Below are positions 47,157-57,400 of a DNA stretch of 64,000 nt, in pieces. Below the pieces are notes generated by a model. The model saw only the letters and a program-made list of their open reading frames with translations, did not search any database and had not been told where the DNA came from. The DNA is taken from positions 41,176-105,175 of the forward strand of contig NMRB01000934.1 in the NCBI GenBank assembly GCA_002633025.1, in the 5' to 3' direction. The stretch is from Notospermus geniculatus. Lineage: Eukaryota; Nemertea; Pilidiophora; Heteronemertea; Lineidae. Within the stretch, counting starts at the first letter, position 1. Each line of letters begins with the position of its first letter. Position numbers and translations under genes: made by a program.

Positions 47157-47162
47157 TTTATT
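47157..47162 (-). terminator. Possible polyadenylation signal of Ig gene A
   Basis: AATAAA on the minus strand, about 215 bases past the stop codon at 47376. The paralogous signal for gene B is at 53942-53947. Confidence 0.4.
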
Positions 47163-47375
47163 GTTCACTGTCTACATGTACATACAAGTAAGAGCAATGG
47201 TGACGTGAAATACGTGAATTTTATAAATAAAAGGTATCACGTCCGTACTGTGAAATGCAACAAACATGGGACAATGATTTTGCAAATACGTCGATACTCG
47301 TTCAATATTCAACAGCCTTCATTTGGTCGAGTGACGCGTTATGGCAAATTCGACTTTGCATTCTGAGGGCACTGT

Positions 47376-50300
47376 TCATTTGGTCTGCACCCAAAACCTG
47401 TAATAAGCGTAGCTGTAGTGATCCCCAACTAGGCACTGTACTACCTTCACCCCTTGCAGTACAGCCGGGTTGTGTATGGTCAGGATACCAGTTATTTCCG
47501 TTCTGTCACGGCTGTTAGTGGCAATCAGAGTGACTCCCTGAAGTTCCGAAGTCAGTTCCTCGGTTTCGTGCCCGTCCAGGTAGGCCTTTCGGTTTTTTGG
47601 GATATTGGTGAAGTATTCATTAAACCTATAGAACTTAACGTAACTTCTAGTGGTTGGTTCTGTCTTTCCGACGCATCTGAAATTCACTGGCTGAAAAGAG
47701 AACAAACATTCCAGTGTTATCCATTGCACGGGTTTACGACTCGTTCGCGACCGCATTCGTAAACGAATCGTAATCTTGTCGTAAAGCCGGTGGATCACCC
47801 GCATTAAACCAAATAGACGATTTGCTCTACAGTGGTTATTTTCCAACTTGGGACAAGTCACTGCCGTGATCTTTGATATCACCCATCCTCCCATAGCACA
47901 TCCTGAGAATCCCAGGGTTTCGCGCTCGCTCACTCGCACATTGAAGGGAGGATACGACCGTAAATGACCTGAGATCTCAGGATGCCCATAGCAGGGCTTT
48001 GGTCTCGCTCTCGCTCCACTGAGTGGATGAAGAGGATCTAGGAAAAACCCTGCTGTTGGAGGATGTTTGTTTGTAACGACATTTCAAATTAAATAAACAA
48101 TTCAAATTTGTGGAGGAACATGGTGATTACAAAATAAGCTGTCACCCCTTCTATTTGCCGAAACAACTGCAAAAATAGTCAACACGATTAGTTATGCATG
48201 AGTAAAATCGCGTACGAAAAAAAGTTGAGTCACCAGCGTGTATATGGTGGTATCGTAAAATAAATCGTACAATCATGTGATTGAGTAGGAGCAGTCAGCC
48301 GCGCTTAATCGCCAAAAGACGGCAGCAAAGTTCTCACAGACCAATACGAAAGAAAATTCTCTTGATTGGTGCTCAATCAAACTAGACTCGGGAGCCAGTC
48401 GTTAGGGAGGTTTCGAAATCAAACGATAAACGTAAACGTTAACGACAACTTTATTTTTGTACCGAAAATGCAATGCAAAATCTGGATATGTGTGATATGA
48501 AAAATAACGTTGTCGTAAAGTTTTGGTTTATCGTTTGATTTCGAAACCTCCCCAGTGTCTCGCTTCGGCCGCCGCACTTCACTCCACAAACGTTTGTGGA
48601 GTGAAGTGCGGCGGCCGAAGCGACACAACGACTGGCTCCCGAGTCTAAATCAAATACATGAATGGGTGCACTTCGCATTGAATTAGGCCGTAGTGACACC
48701 TATTGGTCAACTGACTGACAGCTCCTACAGTATTGAAAAGTTGTTCAAAATTTGTGGGTGATGCTTACCGTTGTCAGATTAAAAAATCCAATCGGTGACC
48801 GCGGCCGGATGAGTTTAACTGGTGTGAACCACCCGACCCAAAAGGTTAAGGACACCTCTTTCCCGCCAGAACTCGCCTTGCAGAGGTAATTACCATATTC
48901 TCCACTTCGGAAGGAAAACGCGTCGGCTGTAACCGTTTTGGTGTGGGTGACTCTCGATTTGTTCTCGAACCTTTCTCTCGGTTCATTCGGGTTTACGACA
49001 ACCGTAGTCAGAGACGGGCTACCACCGCCTGCATGCGCGATACATCTCACCGATGTTGCCCACTTGGATGCCTTGGACAGTGGGACGATATACGTCCCAG
49101 TCGACTCAAATCTCGGCGGCTCATCCCCTCGGAACATCCAATCAAGTTCGTTGTAGACTATGATAGCTGGAGGAACGACCTGTTGGCTACGAACGTCGAA
49201 AAATGCTCGGATAAAGTGTTCAACGAAGTATCTGTCTGTGTCGGACTTCGGCAAATTCCTGTAGTACCGTGTCCTGAGCGTTGCCATGAATACAAACCAC
49301 TGTCGGTCTCAGACCATGGCGTAAATTTCATGCGTGCGGACAGTTTTTCGACATTATTTTCGCGCAATAGTTCACTCGAGTAGGATATTTTGGACATGTT
49401 GGATCCGCTGTACCGCTCCCTATCCTCGACGCGGTCTTGTTCGACTCTCAGTTTGTCCCCTTCGCGGCGTAGGTGTCTCGCAAAGCCATACAGGGAGAAA
49501 ACTTGTGTTTGGTTAACGATGGTCTCCGCCTTCAGTGGGACGCTCAGGTCTTCCCCAGGGTGGACAATATACTCGGGTCTTGGTACTTCTGTCAGTGTGG
49601 CGAACTGGGCAGTACCTTCCGCGAGCCGCTGGAGAGTGACCGCATTGGCGATATATTGCAGTGAGGTGCAGGGATACTGAACAGATATTTGTAAGTAAAT
49701 CATTCTAAGGACGTTCGCCACCTTCCCGCCAGTGATGCGCACCTTGGTCGTATCACCGTTCTTCTCCTCGAAGATATTAAACTGGTCATCACCTGAAACA
49801 TGATAAATGTCACTCACCGAGGTAAATGCCAACTATGTTCTGAACAGGGCAGTATCAAACTCCTCCTCAAAGCGCCACCTGTCTCCATTCTTCCGACCGT
49901 ATAGACTGGTACCCGATCCTAACTATTTTACATCGGGCTTTTGCATATGTTAGGACCGGGCGTGCCTACTGCCTTCGTGCCTCTGATTGGTCAACCACTG
50001 TCGGTCTCAGACCATGGCGTAAATTTCATGCGTGCGGACAGTTTTTCGACATTATTTTCGCGCAATAGTTCACTCGAGTAGGATACTTTGGACATGTTGG
50101 ATCCGCTGTACCGCTCCCTATCCTCGACGCGGTCTTGTTCGACCCTCAGTTTGTCCCCTTCGCGGCGTAGGTGTCTCGCAAAGCCATACAGGGAGAAAAC
50201 TTGTGTTTGGTTAACGATGGTCTCCGCCTTTAGTGGGACGCTCAAGTCTTCCCCAGGGTGGACAATATACTCGGGTCTTGGTACTTCTGTCAGTGTGGCG

Positions 50301-52273
50301 AACTGGGCAGTACCGTCCGCGAGCCGCTGGAGAGTGACCGCATTGGCGATATATTGCAGTGAGGTGCAGGGATACTGAACAGATATTTGTAAGTAAATCA
50401 TTCTAAGGACGTTCGCCACCTTCCCGCCAGTGATGCGCACCTTGGTCGTGTCGCCGTTCTTCTCCTCGAAGATATTAAACTGGTCATCACCTGAAACATG
50501 ATAAATGTCACTCACCGAGGGTAAATGCCAACTATGTTCTGAACAGGGCAGGTATCAAACTCCTCCTCAAAGCGCCACCTGTCTCCATTCTTCCGGCCGT
50601 ATAGACTGGTACCCGATCCTAACTATTTTACATCGGGCTTTTGCATATGTTAGGACCGGGCGCGCCTACCGCCTTCGTGCCTCTGATTGGTCGGTGCTGG
50701 CGCAGGTGGTAAGTATGTGAACTATTATGTTGATAGATTTTCTATTTTTAACATGGAAAACCCCCGGCGTGATTGGTGAATTTCCTGGGTCAACGGTCGG
50801 TCACCTTCTATCTGCATTCTGGTACGTCAGCCGTATTGAGAATTGAATAAATCTACATAATTTACATAAAATTTTCAAGTGACGTCACTGTCAGAATTCC
50901 TCCACAAATAATGGCGGCCACGACTGGTCCTACCATTCAAAAGCGACACCATCGGTAGGACCAGGTACTAGTCTAAAGTTAAACCGACGCCACCGTAACA
51001 AACTTTCTGATTGGCTAAGGAACGTGTAAAAATGTACATACTATACGTACACTGTCCATACTTGCGGCAGATTCCCGAATCGGACAGCCAACGTCATCTA
51101 AAGCGGGTGATCCACTGTTGCGATTTTGGCTTGAGACGCGGTTGCGTTCCCTTGCGATTACCTTATATGGCAATCGGATGTCCTTATAAGGTAATCGCAA
51201 GGGAACGCAACCCCGTCTCAAGCCAAAATCGCAACAGTGGATCACCCGCTTTATAGTGATACTTTGAGGATCGCATCAACCGAAGCAGTTTCAGAGCGCG
51301 GGTAATGGGTTGCGGTTTGAAACTGCGACAGGAGTTTACCTTGAAGTCGGATGTTCAGGAGCGCTACCCTAGCCGTCGATTCGTGTATATTGTTCGAACA
51401 CGAACTACATGTAGGTCACATGAAGCGGCATGCTTCCACGTGACCATCCAACTGTTGCTAACAAACTTTCTCAATTCGTGTTTGAAGGAAAACACGAATC
51501 GACGGCTATGGGGTAACCCTCGGGAACGTTTGCCGGTAACATTTTTTTACTTACCCTTGTCGGGTATGTAATAATACAAAGCACTGAGCCTCGGCCAGTC
51601 ATGCCCGTCATCATACGATTTTCGCACAAGCCAATTGAAGCTAACGGGTCGGCCGCTGGTCACACTGGCCTCGACCTTCAGCGGATCATCGGTGTAGCTG
51701 AAGTCATGTATCCTCGGGGGAGTGGAAGGTCCAACGCATCCCCCACTTACTTCCCCATTTACCTGAACGAGAGGAAACTCATCGTTTCGACGACCCCGAC
51801 ATCTTGGATTTCTTGTAAACTGCACATGCGCAGTTACATCTAGTGGGCAAATTCGTATCGTCCGACCAATCAAATGCGTTGATTTGCCTACCAGATAAGT
51901 GCGTTCTCAACCTCGTACCCAGGGGTTTGTGCGCTCCTGGGCTCTGGGTTGAGCGAGTTAGGTCCGAGGTTGTTGTCTGAGCGAACAAAACCCCTGGGGA
52001 CGAGGTTGGTGCGTTCTCACAAAACCTTCGTAGAAACCAAGATGGCGGCGGGGGCCGTCGAAACGACGAATTAGGCCTACAAAAGCTTGATTTGTTGTGT
52101 TCGTATTGTGCGGCGGACCTCAGATGATCTTGAATCTTCCAAACTGTGTCCACAGTGGTTGTGAGAACTTCTCTCCTGGGATATGTGAAATACAACAAGA
52201 CACTTACCTCACATCCTGCAAAAATTTGCAGAAAAAGAGCTGCGACAACGAAATAGTTGGTGACCCACTCCAT
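47376..52273 (-). CDS. Ig gene A: secreted protein with Ig-like domains, four exons, frameshift in exon 3
   Basis: Exons: 52208-52273 (signal peptide MEWVTNYFVVAALFLQIFAG), 51555-51762, 48769-49792 and 47376-47690. Phases are 0, 1, 0 and all donors are GTAAG-type. Ig-like signs: TPWSETDSGLY, SGEYGNYLCKA, VRCIAHAGGG, and in exon 4 FRCVGK with VVQCLVGDH. The protein ends RFWVQTK with no membrane segment, so it is probably secreted. Compared with gene B, exon 3 has two extra bases (AA on the plus strand, about 49294-49296), which shift the frame after DSG; exon length is 1024 against 1022 in B. Unless the bases are an assembly error or are bypassed, the product is truncated. Specific family unknown. 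Confidence 0.75.
47800..48070. repeat. Intron 3 of Ig gene A, diverged repeat pieces
   Basis: Contains catcctcccatagca and ccctgctgttggaggatg blocks; the latter is shared with gene B at 55020-55045. No coding signal. Confidence 0.4.
48405..48552. mobile_element. GGGAGGTTTCG-family element (doubly nested)
   Basis: 148 bp with inverted arms gggaggtttcgaaatcaaac and its complement. A close relative of 149 bp is at 58828-58976 and a longer relative with the same tips is at 57233-57622. Confidence 0.85.
48556..48625. repeat. Near-perfect palindrome of about 70 bp
   Basis: Arms of about 34 bp: gtctcgcttcggccgccgca, then cttcactccacaaac, meet their inverted copy with almost no spacer. Confidence 0.85.
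49297..50692. repeat. Tandem duplication of about 700 bp within Ig gene A
   Basis: 49297-49992 and 49995-50692 are nearly identical over their full length, with a spacing of 698-700 bases. The unit covers the first half of exon 3, its acceptor and about 200 bases of intron 2. Confidence 0.95.
49995..50490 (-). pseudogene. Duplicated 5' half of Ig gene A exon 3
   Basis: A good acceptor (TTTCAG) precedes it and the frame is open through the first Ig-like part (GDDQFNIFEEKNGDTTKVRI onward) to TPWSETDSG, then a stop codon at the duplication junction (about 49991). No donor follows, so use of this copy would truncate the protein. Confidence 0.75.
51099..51253. mobile_element. MITE with 70-bp inverted arms (Ig gene A intron 2)
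   Basis: 155 bp; arms start taaagcgggtgatccactgt and continue tgcgattttggcttgag with very few mismatches. In gene B the matching position (about 59300) carries a different element that begins with a similar taaagcg word. Confidence 0.85.
51908..52008. mobile_element. CAACCTCGT-family element, 101 bp, 9-bp target duplication
   Basis: Starts CAACCTCGTACCCAGGGGT, ends ACCCCTGGGGACGAGGTTG in inverted form with minor changes, flanked on both sides by GTGCGTTCT. It lies in intron 1 of Ig gene A, between the signal-peptide exon and exon 2. Confidence 0.85.
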
Positions 52274-52422
52274 TCTCAGTAATATCCTGAGCCAAGTCGA
52301 AACGGTCTGTGAACTGGTCGGCAATGAAATTGCGAAGGAATAAAATGCCGCACTATTACCCGGCAATTTCCTAATTTTCGACCTCGTCAGCGATTCTGAT
52401 TTGTCTGAAAAAAATGAGGTCT

Positions 52423-52915
52423 AGTCTCGCGCAGCCAGACCCTCGGTTGGGAGACCGAGGGTCTGGCCACAACGTCTAAAACTTTTGTGATGCTGCTTTG
52501 CGCACGACTACCCCTCCCGGCGGCACTCGGTCTTTTGCAAATTTATCGATAAAGACGACATAACTGGCCTGTGTCTATATCCTATATTGTCATTGATGGC
52601 AGGATCATCAGATCATCAGCGCTGCAGGGAAAGACCTCCATGGTGCGATCAAGGTGTTACCGGTACCAAGCTTTGCTTCTGTTTGACTGAAGTTCGTTGA
52701 ATAGAGCGCCGCCATTTTGCAAGTTGATGTGATCCCTCCAAGATGGCCAATCAGCATGGCTGTAACACTCTGGATTCAAAATTGACCAATCAGTGTCGAT
52801 ACCAGGATCTCGGTATTTTCGTAACAAAAATTGTTGAGGTCAGTCCCTGTAATGCTGCGCAGCTCGCGCATGCGTAACTGAGACTGAGTGGCTCGGTCTA
52901 CATGTAAAATTTACT
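52423..52915. mobile_element. About 493-bp insertion upstream of Ig gene A
   Basis: Flanked by the 8-bp direct repeat ATGAGGTC. The same position upstream of gene B (about 62765-62790) is uninterrupted apart from point changes. It starts TAGTCTCGCG like the Mutator-like family but its right end does not match, so it may be composite or decayed. Confidence 0.55.
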
Positions 52916-53395
52916 ATGAGGTCTGGCATTTCTAGGGCATTGAAATCTTAAAGGTGTTCGCCACGTGAGAGTTTTCTCGCGTGAGTTGGTACACCTAGTC
53001 TCGCGCAACCAGACTCATCCATAGACATTGTGTCCACACAGGTTGCGCAAGACTGCTGTTGCATTTGTGTTGAGACTGCTTTGCACAGACCTGTGTCCGC
53101 GCGCGGCGCATCACACAAAAATATGTTAGTTTCTAAATACGCGAGCCGCATCACCACTTGAACTGGGTGATCACGTGATCTACTCCGCCACGAAAGTAGA
53201 TCCTAGGAAAANTCAAAGTAGTCCGAAAGTAGATCCAGGTGGTTCGGTCGCCGCGTCACTATCCCAGCTATAGGTGGGGGCGCAATAAGATATTCAAGAT
53301 GGCGGCGGTGATTTTTCCTCCGGGACTAAATCCCAAACCCAAGTCTCGCAATATCTCGCGGGATTTGGTCCCGGTGTTCCGGTTGAGACTAATAT

Positions 53396-53446
53396 AACGG
53401 AGACGAAAGCCGCGAGGACCTTCCCTGCACCTGCATCACGTATCCA
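53396..53446 (+). pseudogene. 51-bp remnant of the Cys-rich gene
   Basis: Matches 46005-46053 of the 931-aa gene almost exactly and in frame (GDESREDLPCTCITYP, with one D to E change). It then jumps to sequence matching the 3' flank of that gene (about 46540 onward). It marks the left end of a duplicated block that includes Ig gene A or B. Confidence 0.8.
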
Positions 53447-54433
53447 ACAGACTCTGGTTCTCATCCGACAGACTCTAATTGGTAAATACAGTGGAACCTC
53501 GGTTGCAGAGTATATAAATTGCAACCGATGTTGAAAGGAGATACTTCGTCGTGTGTTCCTCTTATTTTGGTGAATGGGGATTTTTATTACTTGACTTATA
53601 CTTGACTCGACACTCGGGTACGACGGACTACGGCTTTCAATCTCATCTCGGACAGACTCTAATTGGTAAATTGTGTATGCAATACTGATTGATCAGTATA
53701 ATGTAGTTGCAAAATTAGGACAAATGAGGCAATTTTGTCGTCGTAAGGGTCAGAATAAAATTGTCGGTGTTGGTTTCTAGTTTACTTATTCTGTCGTCAA
53801 TCGAGGATGGGAGCAGGGCGACAAACAGAAGTCTGCTATTGGAGCAGGAGGTTCTTACGACATTGAAGTGTGATGCCTCAAAAAAGACGGGAGGGGGAGG
53901 GGCATTCCAAAAACGTTATTTAAAGCTGTCGTACGTTAACCTTTATTGTTCACTGTCTACATGTACGTACATGTACAACTAAGAGCAGTGGTGACATGAA
54001 ATACGGGAAGTTTATAAATAAGGTATCAAGGGAGTAAGAAATCAAAGTGGAAAATAAGAAATGGGAAATTTTGGCATTTTGTGCAAATTTTTCAATTTCT
54101 CAAATTGGGAGAAAAATTTTTCCCATTATGAGAAATATCGCCCGAAAAATCAACAAAATGTCATGTAATTTTAAGAACATTTCTCAAAATGGGAAAAATT
54201 TCCACTTCTTATTTTCCACTTTTATTTCTTACTCCCTTATCATGTCCGTACTGTGAAATGCAACAAACATAGACATAATGATACAGATACAGATGCATCT
54301 AAGGTAGATACCGGGGGTAGATATCAGCTTTTGCAAATACATTGTACGTCGATACTCGTTCAACGTTCAACAGCCTTCGTTTGGTCGAGTGACGCGTTAT
54401 CGCAAATTCGACTTTGCATTCTGAGGGCACTGT

Positions 54434-57400
54434 TCATTTGTCCTGCGCCCAAAACCTGTAATAAGCGTAGCTGAAGTGATCCCCAACTAGGCACTGTACT
54501 ACCTTCACCCCTCGCAGTACAGCCGGGTTATTTATGGTCAGGATACCAGTTATTTCCGTTCTGTCACGGCTGTTAGTGGCAATCAGAGTGACTCCCTGAA
54601 TTCCCAAAGTCAATTCATCGGTTTTGTGCTCGTCCAGGTAGGCCTTTCGGTTTTTTGGGGTATTTCCGTGGTCTTTATAAAACCTATAGAACTTAACGTA
54701 ACTTCTAGTGGTTGGCTCTGTCTTTCCGACGCACCTGAAAGTCACTGGCTGAAAAGAGAACAAATATTCCAATGTAAAGCTGCTTTTCCACGAGACGACC
54801 GAGACGTTTGCGGGCGCGGGTGGAAAAAATCGATCCAACGTATTTCCCATTGGCTGTTTCATTCGCACCCGCGCCCGCCTCCCCTTCAGCGCCCGCAAAC
54901 GCCTCGCGGAAAAGCAGCTTTAAGCTACGTTTACCTGACACGTGGTAAGTGGAAACGGAACGCGGTAAACATTTCGCGTGTTCCACACAGTTTGACTGAG
55001 TGGATGAAGAGTATCTAGGGAAAACCCTGCTGTTGGAGGATGATATCATCTGTCTGTTTGTATAACGACATTTCAAATTAAATAAACAAATGAAATCATA
55101 TTTGTGGAGGGACATTGAAAAGACATTTAGAATCTGTGGCAAAATACATGTATATGGTAGTAGCACAATCATGTAGTACTTCAATAGGAGCAGTCAGCCA
55201 CGCTTATCGCCAAAAGACGGCAGCAAAGTTCTCGCGGACCAATACAAAAGAAAATTCATCGTAACTCTGACGTATGAAGGGCGCCGCCATATTGATCTAG
55301 ACCGCACTACTTGCGGAAGCCATGGAAACGGATAGTGATTGACAACAAACATGGCGGCGCCCTGCTCATGTCGATGTTACATTGCAACGATTTCAATAAA
55401 AATCGTTCCGAAATGCACAGTTAACCACTCAAACGTTTTAATATTTATATTCATTGCGAAATAACTCATTTTGTGCAAACAAACATCAGTTAAACGCGCT
55501 ATATACTGACGAGGTGCTTTCAATGGCGGCTCGAAGATTGCCGAAAGCGTCCGAGTCGAAGACGATTGTTGATTGGTGATCAATCAAGTATGAATGGGTG
55601 CGCTTTGCATTGAATTAGGCCGTAGCGACACCTATTGGTCAACTGACTGACAGCTCCTATCATTCTACGTTGTGAGATACTTTTTCGATGTTTCACTTCT
55701 GACGAGACGAAAAGTATCTCTACTGTATGAAGAATACCGCCATCTTGGAAACAACAAACATGGCGGCGCCCTGCTCATGTCGATGTTACATTGCAACGAT
55801 TTCAATAAAAATCGTTCCGAAATGCACAGTTAACCACTCAAATGTTTTTATATTTATATTCATTGCGAAATAACTCATTTTGTGCAAACAAACATCAGTT
55901 AAATAAAAAATTATATATGTGAACTATTTTCAGTCTACGCAAAGCTACAACCGCATCACTTCTGACCTGTTCACCGACCATATGGTGGTCGAACTTAATC
56001 CGATATACATGTATACTGACGAGGTGCTTTCAATGGCGGCCTGAAGGTTGCCGAAAGCTTCCGAGTCGAAGACGATTGTTGATTGGTGCATGAATGGGTG
56101 CGCTTTGCATTGAATTAGGCCGTAGCGACACCTATTGACAGCTCAACCGACTGACAGCTCCTATTGAAAAGTTGTTCAAATTTGTGATGCTTACCGTTGC
56201 CAGATTAAAAAATCTATCAGGTGACCACTGGATGAGTTTAACTGGTGTAAACCACCCAACCCAAAACGTCAACGACACCTCTTTCCCGCCAGAATTCGCC
56301 TTGCAGCGGTAATCGCCATATTCTCCACTTTGGAAGGAAAACGCGTCGGCTGTAACCGTCTTGGTGTGGGTGACTCTCGATTTGTTCTCGAACGTTTCGC
56401 TTGGTCCATTCGGGTTTACGACAACCGTAGTCAGAGACGGGCTACCACCGCCTGCATGCGCGATACATTTCACCGATGTTGCCCACTTGGATGCCCTGGA
56501 CAGTGGGACTATAGACGTCCCAGTCGACTCAAATCTCGGCGGCTCATCCCCTCGGAATATCCAATCAAGTTCGTTGTAGACTATGATAGCTGGAGGAACG
56601 ACCTGTTGGCTACGAACGTCGAAAAATGCTCGGATGAAGTGTTCAGCGGCGAATCTGCCTGGGTCGGATCTCGCCAAATTCATCAAGAAGTACTTAGTCT
56701 TGAGCGTTGCCACGAATACACCACTGTCGGCCTCAGACCATGGCGTAAATTTCATATGTACGGACCTTTTTTGGACGTTATTTTCGCGCCATACCTTACT
56801 TGAGTAGGCTATGCTGGATCCGCTGTTGTTATACCGCTCCAAGTCCTCAAGGCGGTCCTGTTCAACCCTCAGTTTGTCCCCTTCTCGGCGTAGGTATCTC
56901 GCAACCCCATACAGAGAGAACATAAGTAGTGGTTGCGAGTTAATGGTGGCATCCATCTTCAGTGGGACGCTCAGATCTTCCCCAGGGTGGACAATATACT
57001 CGGGTCTTGGTACTTCGGTCAGTGTTTCGAACCGGGCAGTATCGTTCGCGAGCCGCTGGAGAATGAACGCACTGGCGATATATTGCAGTGAGGTGCAAGG
57101 GTAGTGAACAGTGATTTGTAAGTACATCATTCCAAGGACGTTAGCCACCTTCCCGCCAGTGATGCGCACTTTGGTCGTGTCGCCGTTCTTCTCCTCAAAG
57201 ATATTGAAATCGTCACCTGAAACATGAGGTCAGGGAGGTTTCGCAAATCTGGCGAAACACGATGTACGAAATACGAAATGGACTTCATTTCCATGACGTA
57301 ATTTATTTCATGAGACGGTTGGTACCACAAATGTCTCTGCCGCCAGTTCGTCTTTTAGCATCATGTAAAAGACCGAGAGAGTTATGGTGCATCTTGAATT

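Larger units (their letters stand above)
48383..48647. mobile_element. Nested element, ends TAGACTCGGGAGCCAGTCGT
   Basis: Perfect 21-bp inverted ends. Flanks AATCAAAC and AATCAAAT match at seven of eight positions, a probable 8-bp target duplication. Inserted into the copy 4 MITE. Confidence 0.8.
48285..48728. mobile_element. GGAGCxGTCAG-family MITE, copy 4, host of three nested insertions
   Basis: Outer ends gtaggagcagtcagccgcg and actgactgacagctcctac. Inside lies 48383-48647 (ends TAGACTCGGGAGCCAGTCGT), which contains 48405-48552 (ends GGGAGGTTTCG) and a palindrome at about 48556-48625. It lies in intron 3 of Ig gene A. Confidence 0.85.
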
